From: CAZSAT01 sp964604675
Lineage (GTDB): Bacteria > Myxococcota_A > UBA796 > CAJQPC01
Direction: 5' to 3'
DNA length: 19,531 nt
NCBI GenBank assembly: GCA_964604675.1
Contig: CAZSAT010000126.1
Coordinates: forward strand, 1 to 19,531
Under the pieces are notes generated by a model. That model was not told the DNA's origin and made no database searches. It worked only from the letters and a program-made list of their open reading frames with translations. How positions within the stretch are numbered: the first letter of the stretch is position 1; each line of letters begins with the position of its first letter. This document shows positions 9,319 to 15,440 of this stretch, piece after piece. Made by a program: the position numbers and the translations under genes.

Positions 9319-9785
9319 GTGCGCATACCGAGGTGGGATCAACGAGTTCGGAGGGTGAGAATCTGGAGTTGCGCGCTGGTGTTGTCTTCCGCGGTCATGA
9401 TGCTCGCCCATGCAGGCGACGCCAGCGCGGCAAAGGAGCGGGACCAAGGCAGGGTGGACGTCGACTTCTCGGACCGCCGCGCAGGTGAGCCGCGGATTGG
9501 CCGAGTCCAAGTCGAACTGGCAGGGGCCGGTAAGCGGGCGAGGAGCGGGCTGTACGTCTTTGTCCCCCCGGACGTGTAGACGCCCACGCCGCGGACTTGG
9601 ACGATTGGGAAGGAGCCTGCCTGCAGCCGCACGCCAGAGTCTCGGACATGACCTACACGCGGAAGCTGTATGGGCTGTATGTCAGCACCCAGGAGACGCA
9701 GCCCGGGTCCGAGAGTTCGGCCACCTGCCTGGTGCGCGTGGGCGAAGAGCTCTTCGTGCTCGACGTGAACTTCACCTGGGTGTGA
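9319..9785 (+). pseudogene. Frameshifted small exported protein of unknown function
   Basis: A GTG with AAGGAG 8 nt upstream starts MRIPRWDQRVRRVRIWSC, continuing as a hydrophobic stretch ending GDASAA: a good signal peptide with an Ala-x-Ala cleavage site. This frame stops at 9579 after YVFVPPDV. A second frame continues plausibly (ADLDDWEGACLQPH, SDMTYTRKLYGLYV, ATCLVRVGEELFVLDVNFTW) to the TGA at 9785. The two join if one base is missing near the C6 run at 9564-9569. Together they would make about 155 residues. I do not recognise the family. Its last codons fall inside the direct repeat that also lies upstream of abiEi. Confidence 0.45.
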
Positions 9786-9812
9786 TGTGTTCGATGAGCT
9801 GACCCAACGCGA
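9771..9812 (+). repeat. Left copy of a 42-bp direct repeat flanking the defence segment
   Basis: Matches 12477-12518 in the same orientation at 40 of 42 positions (differences at 9773 and 9804). The core reads acctgggtgtgatgtgttcg and continues atgagctgac. On the minus strand it encodes the QLIEHITPR tail of the mrr remnant; on the plus strand it holds the final FTWV-stop of the exported protein. Confidence 0.9.
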
Positions 9813-10529
9813 AGGCGGCGTTCTGCAGATCCTCGGCGAGGTATTCGCCGAAGTCGCGGATGACCGTCTCGCCGACGCTCCCCTCCCAGCGCTTCGCCTG
9901 GACATGGACCCGCTCCAAGCCAAGCCGGTCCAGGTTGAGCACGCCGTCGATCCCGCCATCCCCGCTCTTGCCGGCGTGCTCGACGCGACCGAGCTTGCCG
10001 ACGTACCCCATGGCCCGGAGGACATCGAGGACGGCGTTCTCGAAGAACGTCGGGCTCTCGTCGAGCAGCCGTTCGACCAGCTCGCCGAGCACGGCCTCGC
10101 GGAGGTCGGCGACCGCGGAGTCGATCCGCTCCATCGGGGTGAGGGTGACGTCCGCAAGTTTGAGCGCGACGTCCTCGGGCTTCCCCGTGTCGCCCTTGCC
10201 GCGCCGGATCCGAGGGGGCTGGTAGGCCTTATCTCGCGGGCCGTGATCGGGGTTGAGTCGTCCAGCCGGCGTCGCCCGGCGTCGGTAGCCTGCCAGTGCG
10301 CCCGCTTCTCCCTCTCCACCCCCCGCGCGTACTTCATCCACGAGAGCGCCCAGGATACGCGGTCGCGGTAGACCGCGCGCCCGTTGTCCAGGATGACGTG
10401 GCGCTGCTCGGCGGAGAGCCGCATCAAGTCGGCAGCAGCGTCGTGGATCTCTGAGACCCGAACGGCCGCTTGCTGCTGCGCGAGAAACTCCAACACCGGC
10501 CGTGCGAACTCGTCGAACTTCGGCAGCAC
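9772..10529 (-). pseudogene. mrr: Mrr-type restriction endonuclease, frameshifted and C-terminally replaced
   Basis: The N-terminal Mrr winged-helix domain begins at a GTG: MLPKFDEFARPVLEFLAQQQ, SEIHDAAADLM, then NRV-like RDRVSWALSWMKYARGVE. This frame is lost in the linker between about 10225 and 10290. The catalytic half continues in another frame: ERIDSAVADLREAVLGELVE, SPTFFENAVLDVLRAMGYVG, SGDGGIDGVLNLDRLGLERV and HVQAKRW, which keep the E, D and QxK residues of the PD-(D/E)xK site. After VIRDF the normal Mrr end (GAL ... FITTS ... LIDG) is missing. In its place are a dehydrogenase-derived GEYLAEDLQNAAF and QLIEHITPR from the direct repeat. Mrr cleaves modified DNA; with a split frame and no C-terminal strands this copy is probably inactive. 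Confidence 0.8.
9811..9851 (-). repeat. Copied fragment of the 3-hydroxyacyl-CoA dehydrogenase gene
   Basis: Matches 12702-12742, inside the dehydrogenase gene, at 38 of 41 positions and in the same strand and frame: it encodes GEYLAEDLQNAAF here and GEYLAEELQNAAF there. It abuts the 42-bp repeat directly here, whereas at the dehydrogenase end about 183 bp separate the two. It now forms part of the mrr 3' end. Confidence 0.85.
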
Positions 10530-10632
10530 CGAGGTCGCCAGCCCGGACGCGGACGGTACCGGCGCCGCGACGACGAGCGGGCTCGATGATCTTCACGACG
10601 ACGCGCTGGCGGATGGTGTCGGCCAGCGTCAT
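10530..10632 (-). pseudogene. N-terminal fragment of a small restriction-associated protein
   Basis: An ATG starts MTLADTIRQRVVVKIIEPAR, followed by RRRGAGTVRVRAGDL. IEPAR ... TVxVRAGD is the beginning I associate with short proteins near restriction genes that continue VHRxLGLxNRxPxVC; that continuation is missing and the sequence passes into mrr in a different frame. Likely the remnant of a gene fused or deleted into mrr. Family recall is from memory and modest. Confidence 0.35.
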
Positions 10633-10750
10633 TCTGACCACCGGTCAGGAGTGCGTGGGAAGACCGCGGGGCCTGTGCCTGTCGTCCCCAGTCTCCGCGA
10701 GCGCGGAGTTCCCGGACGCGGACGGATTGGACCTGGCCCTGGAGCAGCTC

Positions 10751-10771
10751 AGTGCCTGGGGCACTGTCCCC
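10751..10771. repeat. REP-like palindrome between abiEii and the mrr remnant
   Basis: AGTGCC-TGG-GGCACT forms a 6-bp stem, and an alternative overlapping pairing GGGG-CACTGT-CCCC is possible. This GTGCCTGGGGCACTGTCCCC type resembles extragenic repeats associated with REP/Y1-type transposases in other bacteria. It could also act as the terminator of the abiE pair. The rest of 10633-10913 shows no convincing gene. Confidence 0.45.
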
Positions 10772-10913
10772 CTGTGGGTGCGGTGCCAAGGTGTCCTGCC
10801 TGCGGACCCCAGGGGCCGCGCGGGTACTCAGCTGGCCACTCCGTGGACTCGGCCCTCGGCCAGGACGTGCTCGCGGTTCCTGTGGCGGAGGCGATGGCGG
10901 CCGTCCGGTGCGA

Positions 10914-11819
10914 TCAGTGTGGTGGGCCCGTGGAGCTGTAAGCAGGGCCTGAGCGCCACCGCCGCGCCACCTCGAACCCGCCCTCCGCCAGCGCAGCGGC
11001 CGCCTCGACCACCTCCGCCAGCGACGGCGCCTCCAGCCGCGACTTCCTCACGAACCCCGCCCACTGCGCCTGCTTCGTCGAGTCCTCGGCGAAGCCCGCC
11101 GTCAGTCCCTCGGGCAGGCGCTCCGGCAGCGGCGTGTCCCGCCGCTCGAAGGTGTGCCGGATCGACTCGCCGAGCCCTTCCGCCGTCACCGCGCCCAGCC
11201 GGGCGGCGGTCCAGAAGTCGTAGTAGTCCTTCATCCGGCTGTTCGCGAGGCCAAGCACGACGACGGCATGTAGCTTCTCGGCCAGCGTGGCCTCCGCCGG
11301 GTAGCCGAGCAGCCGAGGTGCTCCGAGGTCGAGGAGCTGTGGGTACTCCACCCACCCCGGTTCCGGCACGACCGCGTCACCGAAGCCCACGTCGACCTGC
11401 AGCTTGATGACCATGCCGGCCAGGTCGGCGCGGAAGACGACGCGCACGCCGACGTAGGCGGCATCCACGGTGATCTCGCTGCCGCTCGCCGAGCCGACGT
11501 CGAAGCGCACGCCGTCGTCGACCTCGACGGTCAGCACCTCGCGGACCCGGTCCACCACGGCGTCGATGGTGCTCGCCCCGCGGCCGAGCAGGTCGATGTC
11601 GCGGGTGAGGCGGGCGTGCTCGCCGGCCCAGGTGAGCGTCATCAGGCCGCCCTTGAGCACGAAGTGCTCGGCGTGGGGAGAGCGTCCGAGCCGGAAGAGG
11701 AAGCGCTCCATGACGTAGAGCGTGGCCAGCTCCTGGAAGATCCGCCCTTCGGCCTTCGCCCGGTTGAGCAGTCGCTGGCGGACCGAGGCCGCGACGTTGG
11801 TGAGCTTGCGGTCGGTTAC
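10914..11819 (-). CDS. abiEii: AbiEii nucleotidyltransferase toxin (type IV toxin-antitoxin), start codon apparently lost
   Basis: About 301 residues from the expected start. TDRKLTNVAASVRQRLLNRA is the family's usual N-terminus. HFVLKGGLMTLTWAG followed by RLTRDIDLLG is the nucleotidyltransferase signature (KGG ... R.T.DIDL), and EKLHAVVVLGLANSRMKDYY is the conserved C-terminal lysine-rich motif. AbiEii toxins transfer nucleotides to tRNA or other targets and stop growth in phage-infected cells; AbiEi represses the operon. Anomaly: the family start falls at 11819-11817, which reads GTA, exactly 7 nt after AGGAGG. The nearest in-frame normal start is GTG at 11864, inside abiEi, adding 15 odd residues. 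The last 10 residues (AYSSTGPPH) may be non-native. Expression is therefore doubtful although the body is intact. Confidence 0.8.
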   Translation of the reverse strand, partial: VTDRKLTNVAASVRQRLLNRAKAEGRIFQELATLYVMERFLFRLGRSPHAEHFVLKGGLMTLTWAGEHARLTRDIDLLGRGASTIDAVVDRVREVLTVEVDDGVRFDVGSASGSEITVDAAYVGVRVVFRADLAGMVIKLQVDVGFGDAVVPEPGWVEYPQLLDLGAPRLLGYPAEATLAEKLHAVVVLGLANSRMKDYYDFWTAARLGAVTAEGLGESIRHTFERRDTPLPERLPEGLTAGFAEDSTKQAQWAGFVRKSRLEAPSLAEVVEAAAALAEGGFEVARRWRSGPAYSSTGPPH

Positions 11820-12427
11820 GACAGCGCCTCCTGGTAGGGCCTGACGACAGCTTGGACTCTGCACACCCGCGCCATTCTGTCGATCTCCGCGGGCGTCGTG
11901 GCTCGGGCGGCGAGCGCCTGCTTGAGCGCGTCGATCGCCGTCTCCTGGCCGACTCGGCTGCGGAACTTGAACGCGTCGGCCACCGACTTCGCTGGCGTCG
12001 TCACGCACACCGGCACGCCGTCGATCTCGCGCTCCTCGACCCCGGTCGCGTAGCTGGCGGCGGAGAAGTGGTAGACCTCGAGCGGCGGGTGGTCGAGCCG
12101 GGCCGGGTGGACCCCGCGGGGCAGCGCGACGTGCACGGCCCGGGGGATCTCCTGGGTGAGCCCGTGCAGGTGCAGCGCGGTCACCAGGCAGAGCACCGCC
12201 CGCGGCATGCGCGTGGCAACGGCCACGAGGTCGGGCTCGGTGAGCGGCAGGTCGGCGAGGCGGAAGACCCCGCGCGTCACCTCGACGAGGGCGCCGGCGT
12301 CCCGCGCGGCGTACAGGTCGCGGGGGTGCACGTCGGCGGCGAGGATCTCGCGCGCGCGGGCGGTGCCCCCGAGGTCGGTGACCACACGGAGCACGTCGGA
12401 TGCGGGGCTGGAGCGGTTTTGCTTCAT
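11816..12427 (-). CDS. abiEi: AbiEi antitoxin/transcriptional repressor (type IV toxin-antitoxin)
   Basis: About 203 residues from ATG at 12427 (MKQNRSSPASDVLRVV). The N-terminal winged helix (LGGTARAREILAADVHPRDL ... GALVEVTRGVFRLAD) binds DNA. The C-terminal antitoxin domain includes VTALHLHGLTQEIP and VCVTTPAKSVADAFKFRS followed by RVGQETAIDALKQAL, matching the family signature KT..D.FK.R...G...A.EALK. It neutralises the AbiEii toxin and represses the shared promoter by binding upstream inverted repeats. The abiEii frame begins at its stop, with an AGGAGG inside the abiEi end. In-frame sequence above 12427 runs into the direct repeat and is not needed. The gene looks intact. Confidence 0.88.
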   Translation of the reverse strand: MKQNRSSPASDVLRVVTDLGGTARAREILAADVHPRDLYAARDAGALVEVTRGVFRLADLPLTEPDLVAVATRMPRAVLCLVTALHLHGLTQEIPRAVHVALPRGVHPARLDHPPLEVYHFSAASYATGVEEREIDGVPVCVTTPAKSVADAFKFRSRVGQETAIDALKQALAARATTPAEIDRMARVCRVQAVVRPYQEALS

Positions 12428-12429
12428 CT

Positions 12430-12460
12430 GTCGATAAGTGTAGCTACTACTATCCACCGT
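12430..12460 (-). promoter_or_regulatory. AT-richer promoter/operator region of abiE
   Basis: Just upstream of abiEi is the least GC-rich stretch nearby, with a perfect palindrome GTAGCTAC at 12440-12447. On the minus strand TACACT lies 9 nt before TATCGACAG-ATG's ATG and could be a -10. AbiEi proteins bind inverted repeats at such positions, so an autoregulatory operator is likely here; the exact site is inferred. Confidence 0.35.
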
Positions 12461-12476
12461 TGCCAGCCGCCAGCTC

Positions 12477-12518
12477 TTTACCTGGGTGTGATGTGTTCGA
12501 TGAGCTGACACAACGCGA
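12477..12518 (+). repeat. Right copy of the 42-bp direct repeat flanking the defence segment
   Basis: Same orientation as 9771-9812, with differences at 12479 and 12510. It lies between the abiE promoter and the end of the dehydrogenase gene, in non-coding sequence. On the plus strand it still reads FTWV-stop, like the exported-protein end at the left copy. Confidence 0.9.
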
Positions 12519-12553
12519 GTTGCTGGCGCCTCGACGCCTTGTGGCGGTCAAGG

Positions 12554-12590
12554 AGTCCAGGGAGCACCGGACTTTGCCCAGCACCGGGCA
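12554..12590 (-). terminator. Paired hairpins after the thiolase-dehydrogenase operon
   Basis: Two stem-loops lie 31-67 nt beyond the dehydrogenase stop: TGCCC/GGGCA with a 6-nt loop at 12575-12590, and AGTCC/GGACT at 12554-12573. No T-run follows, so a rho-independent terminator is not certain. The remaining bases of 12519-12620 hold nothing recognisable. Confidence 0.3.
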
Positions 12591-12620
12591 GCCCATCACG
12601 GCTCAGTACTGCGTTCATGG

Positions 12621-13469
12621 CTACCAGCTGTAGAACCCCTGCCCGCTCTTCTTTCCGAGCTTGCCCTGGGCCACCATCTCGCGCATCAGCGCCGGGGGCT
12701 CGAAGGCGGCGTTCTGCAGCTCCTCGGCGAGGTACTCTCCGATGTGCATGCGCACGTCGAGCCCGACCAGGTCGGTGAGCTTCAGAGGGCCGACGGGGTG
12801 GCGGTACCCGAGCACCATGGCGGTGTCGATGTCCTCGGGGCTGGCCACGCCCTGCTCCACCATGCGGATGGCCTCCATGCCGAGGCACACCCCGAGCCTG
12901 CTGGTGGCGAAGCCCGGGAAGTCCTTCACCGTGATGACCGACTTGCCGATGCGCTCGCCGAAGGCCTGGGCGGCTTCCGTGACGTGGGCGTGGGTGCCCG
13001 CGTGCACCACGAGCTCCAAGAGCCGCATGATGTGCACGGGGTTGAAGAAGTGCATGCCGATCACGCGGCCCGGGTCCTTCAGGCCCGACGCGATCTTCGC
13101 GACCGACAGGCTCGAGGTGTTCGTGCCGAAGATGCAGGCCTCGTCGGCCAGCTCCTGCAGCGCGCCGAAGAGCTGCTGCTTCAGGGCCAGCTTCTCGGGC
13201 ACGGCCTCGACCACCAGGTCGGCGCCGTCGGCCACGTGCTCGAGAGCCGAGACCCCGGTGATGCGCACGAGGGAAGCCTCCATGAGCTCCGGGTCGACCT
13301 TGCCGCGGTCCACGCCCTTCTGCAGGTTGGTGCGGATCTTCGCGAGTCCGCGCTCCAGCACCCCGGCGTCGATGTCCTGGAGCACCACCTCGCAGCCCGC
13401 CATGGCGGCGACCTGGGCGATGCCGTGTCCCATCGTGCCGGCGCCGATCACGCCCACCTTGTCGATCAT
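12621..13469 (-). CDS. 3-hydroxyacyl-CoA (3-hydroxybutyryl-CoA) dehydrogenase
   Basis: ATG at 13469 overlaps the thiolase stop as ATGA. 282 residues, the normal length. The Rossmann loop GVIGAGTMGHGIAQ is at 7-20, followed by VVEAVPEK, the substrate/catalytic stretch TNTSSLSVAKIAS at 116-128, and GMHFFNPVHIMRLLELV with catalytic His near 140 and Glu near 152. The C-terminal domain holds DFPGFATSRL, where the usual catalytic-site Asn is Ser, a variant common in this subgroup. It ends GKLGKKSGQGFYSW, as the family does. It oxidises L-3-hydroxyacyl-CoA to 3-ketoacyl-CoA with NAD, in the cytoplasm, with the thiolase acting on the same intermediate. The strand at 12702-12742 has a second copy in the mrr remnant. 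PaaH/Hbd-like; the exact substrate is not decidable. Confidence 0.93.
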   Translation of the reverse strand: MIDKVGVIGAGTMGHGIAQVAAMAGCEVVLQDIDAGVLERGLAKIRTNLQKGVDRGKVDPELMEASLVRITGVSALEHVADGADLVVEAVPEKLALKQQLFGALQELADEACIFGTNTSSLSVAKIASGLKDPGRVIGMHFFNPVHIMRLLELVVHAGTHAHVTEAAQAFGERIGKSVITVKDFPGFATSRLGVCLGMEAIRMVEQGVASPEDIDTAMVLGYRHPVGPLKLTDLVGLDVRMHIGEYLAEELQNAAFEPPALMREMVAQGKLGKKSGQGFYSW

Positions 13470-14668
13470 CGGATCCTCTCGATCACGGTTGCGACGCCCT
13501 GGCCCACCCCCACGCAGAGCGTGGCGAGGCCGTAGCGTCCGTCGATGCGGTCCAGCACCCCCAACAGGGTGGTGAGGATGCGCGCGCCCGAGCACCCCAG
13601 GGGGTGGCCCAGCGCGATGGCCCCGCCGTGCTGGTTGACCCGGGCCTCGTCCAGCTCCAGCTGCCGGATGACCGCCAGGGACTGGGCCGCGAAGGCCTCG
13701 TTGAGCTCGATGGCGTCGAGGTCTTCCACGCCGAGCCCGGCCCGCTGCAGAGCCTTGCGGGTGGCGGGCACGGGACCGATGCCCATGCGGGTGGGGTCGA
13801 CGCCCGCCGCGGCGCAGCTCACGAAGCGCGCCCGGGGCGTGAGGCCCAGCTCGCGGGCCGCCAGCGCGGAGGTGACGAGCACCGCACAGGCGCCGTCGTT
13901 GAGCGTGGAGCTGTTGCCGGCGGTCACGCTGCCGCCGTCCTTGAAGGCGGCGCGGAGCTTCGCGAGCTTCTGCAGGCTGGTGCCACGGCGCGGGCCTTCG
14001 TCGGCCGCGACCACCAGCGGGTCCTGGCGGCGGCGGGGCACGCTGACCGGGACGATCTCGGCGTCGAACCAGCGCGCGTCCTGGGCGGCCAGGGCCTTCT
14101 CGTGGGAACCGAGTGCGAAGGCGTCCTGGTCCTCCCGGCTGATGCCGTGGTCGTCGACCAGGTTCTCGGCGGTGCAGCCCATCGCCTCGAGCGGGAACAG
14201 CGCCTCCATCTTCGGGTTCGGGAAGCGCCACCCCAGCGAGGTGTCGAAGCCGGTGACGTTGCCGGCCTTCGGCGCCACGTTGCCGCGCGGGAAGACGTAG
14301 GGCGCGCGGCTCATGTTCTCGACGCCGCCCGCGATGAACACCGTGCCGTCGCCGACCGCCGCAGCGCGCGCCGCCTGGTTCACCGCCTCGAGCCCGGAAG
14401 CGCAGAGACGGTTCAGGGTGACGCCCGGCACCGACTGGGGCAGGCCCGCGAGCAGGAGCGCCATGCGGGCGACGTTGCGGTTGTCTTCACCCGCCTGGTT
14501 GGCGCAGCCGAAGAACACGTCCTCGACGAGGCGGGGGTCGACCCCCGTGCGCTGGAGCAGCGCCTGGATGGCGTGCGCGGCCAGGTCGTCGGCACGGACC
14601 GACGCCAGTCCGCCCTGGAAACGGCCGATGGGCGTGCGCACCGCATCGACGATCACGACGTCGTTCAT
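13466..14668 (-). CDS. Thiolase (acetyl-CoA acyltransferase), PcaF/PaaJ-like
   Basis: ATG at 14668 with GGAGG 4 nt upstream; 400 residues. The N-terminal half has TPIGRFQGGLASVRADDLAA and nucleophile Cys near 89 in TLNRLCASGLEAV. The C-terminal half has ELNEAFAAQ, GGAIALGHPLGCSGAR with catalytic His near 355, and LCVGVGQG with the second Cys near 385. All catalytic residues are present. The GVGQG form, rather than GGGxG, and LNRLC suggest the beta-ketoadipyl-CoA/3-oxoadipyl-CoA thiolase branch, but acetoacetyl-CoA or general 3-ketoacyl-CoA substrates are possible. Together with the overlapping dehydrogenase it gives the last two steps of a beta-oxidation-type cycle, with no crotonase in the window. 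The divergent gene starts 39 nt away. Confidence 0.94.
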   Translation of the reverse strand: MNDVVIVDAVRTPIGRFQGGLASVRADDLAAHAIQALLQRTGVDPRLVEDVFFGCANQAGEDNRNVARMALLLAGLPQSVPGVTLNRLCASGLEAVNQAARAAAVGDGTVFIAGGVENMSRAPYVFPRGNVAPKAGNVTGFDTSLGWRFPNPKMEALFPLEAMGCTAENLVDDHGISREDQDAFALGSHEKALAAQDARWFDAEIVPVSVPRRRQDPLVVAADEGPRRGTSLQKLAKLRAAFKDGGSVTAGNSSTLNDGACAVLVTSALAARELGLTPRARFVSCAAAGVDPTRMGIGPVPATRKALQRAGLGVEDLDAIELNEAFAAQSLAVIRQLELDEARVNQHGGAIALGHPLGCSGARILTTLLGVLDRIDGRYGLATLCVGVGQGVATVIERIR

Positions 14669-14695
14669 GGGACCTCCGGCAGGGGTCTCGCCGAC

Positions 14696-14701
14696 TATGC
14701 T
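14696..14701 (+). promoter_or_regulatory. TANNNT hexamer 6 nt before the start codon (leaderless-type -10)
   Basis: TATGCT lies exactly 6 nt before ATG at 14708, where a -10 box would place transcription initiation at the start codon itself. No Shine-Dalgarno sequence is visible for this gene. Part of a three-gene pattern in this window. Confidence 0.4.
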
Positions 14702-14707
14702 CGACCG

Positions 14708-15358
14708 ATGCGCCTCGCCACCGTGCTGTTGCTCCTGATCACCGCGGCCCTCTACTACCTGGAGGAGGTGGACCGGATGTCGGTGGCCGCGCTGTGGGCC
14801 GTGGAGTGGGAGGGCCGGCTGGGCGTGCGGCCCTACTGGATCTCCGGGGCGCTCTCGATCGCTGCGATCGGCGCGGCCCTGGTGCCCGGTGCCCGCGCCG
14901 CACCCGCGATCCCCCGGCCGCCGGTCGCCCGCCGCGACGACGGGCCGATCGCGCCGAACCGGCCGGTGCCCGCGCACCCCCGCGCGGGCCCCGAGCCCTC
15001 CTCGGTCGTGGTGCAGGACGTGGCCGAGGCCTACGCCGAGGCGAAGCGGCTCCGGCTCGGGCGCGGCGCGAAGCTGCGCGTGGACGCCCAGGAAGGCGTG
15101 CCCTTCACCCTGGTGCTCGACCGGGCCACCCCCGAGCAGGCCAGGCGGGCCCTGGAGACCTTCGCGGGCTTCCTGGCCTCGGTGCCCAGGCCGCCGCGTG
15201 CGCGGGTGCAGCTGAAGGACTGCGAGCCCGGAGGCGTGCCGTGGAACCGGCAGGTGCAGGGGGCGCTGAAGCCCTTCTTCCCCCTGGGCAGCTACCGGGT
15301 CGTGAGCCAGATCAGCTGGGTGGACGTGGTGTTCGACCACCCGAACGAGGCATGGTAG
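14708..15358 (+). CDS. Membrane-anchored protein of unknown function, biopolymer-transport-like topology
   Basis: 216 residues, divergent from the thiolase. The start MRLATVLLLLITAALYYLEE is a membrane helix or signal anchor, followed by a second hydrophobic segment (WISGALSIAAIGAALVPGA) at about 47-66, a Pro/Arg-rich linker, and a soluble C-terminal domain from about residue 95. That domain has two alpha-beta stretches (AEAYAEAKRLRLGRGAKLRV, then EGVPFTLVLDRATPEQ ... ARRALETFAGFLASVP) and ends GSYRVVSQISWVDVVFDHPN. The VDAQEGVPF-TLVLDRA pattern loosely recalls periplasmic domains of ExbD/TolR-like proteins, but I would not assign it. No operon partner on this strand is close by; a hairpin follows. 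Confidence 0.8.
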   Translation: MRLATVLLLLITAALYYLEEVDRMSVAALWAVEWEGRLGVRPYWISGALSIAAIGAALVPGARAAPAIPRPPVARRDDGPIAPNRPVPAHPRAGPEPSSVVVQDVAEAYAEAKRLRLGRGAKLRVDAQEGVPFTLVLDRATPEQARRALETFAGFLASVPRPPRARVQLKDCEPGGVPWNRQVQGALKPFFPLGSYRVVSQISWVDVVFDHPNEAW

Positions 15359-15387
15359 ACAACACGTCTACCTGTGCAACCCGAGGG

Positions 15388-15411
15388 CTCCGGAAGAAAG
15401 CGCTTTCGGAG
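15388..15411 (+). terminator. 9-bp hairpin after the membrane-protein gene
   Basis: CTCCGGAAG pairs with CTTTCGGAG (one G-T) around a 6-nt loop, 30 nt past the stop at 15358. It is not followed by a T-run, but its position between two plus-strand genes fits termination. Confidence 0.5.
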
Positions 15412-15427
15412 TGACTCAACTATGAGT

Positions 15428-15433
15428 TACGGT
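15428..15433 (+). promoter_or_regulatory. TANNNT hexamer 7 nt before the lectin lipoprotein start
   Basis: TACGGT sits 7 nt before ATG at 15441, spaced as for a leaderless transcript. This supports ATG 15441 over the GTG at 15432, which would overlap the hexamer. No ribosome site is seen. Confidence 0.35.
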
Positions 15434-15440
15434 GCCGTCC

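Larger units (their letters stand above)
9851..12479. mobile_element. Defence segment (mrr remnant, abiEii, abiEi) bracketed by duplicated flanks
   Basis: All genes inside read leftward and concern phage defence or restriction. Both sides carry the 42-bp repeat, and the left side also carries a piece of the dehydrogenase gene that borders the right side. No integrase or transposase is visible. It may be a former integration product or a duplication-mediated insertion between the exported-protein gene and the dehydrogenase gene, which would have been convergent neighbours. Confidence 0.5.

Noticed and set aside
9774..9812. Integron attC site, suggested by ACCCAAC
   Set aside because: A matching GTTRRRY partner at attC distance and a foldable stem are missing, and the second copy breaks the consensus. 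No integron integrase is seen.
10384..10941. Plus-strand frame ending in a CDQCGGP zinc-ribbon-like motif
   Set aside because: It is antisense to mrr for much of its length, has no coherent protein character, and two cysteines alone are not enough.
14794..15414. Alternative plus-strand frame inside the unknown membrane-protein gene
   Set aside because: Arg/Gly/Ala-rich composition typical of an out-of-frame read in GC-rich DNA; the other frame has clear membrane helices.
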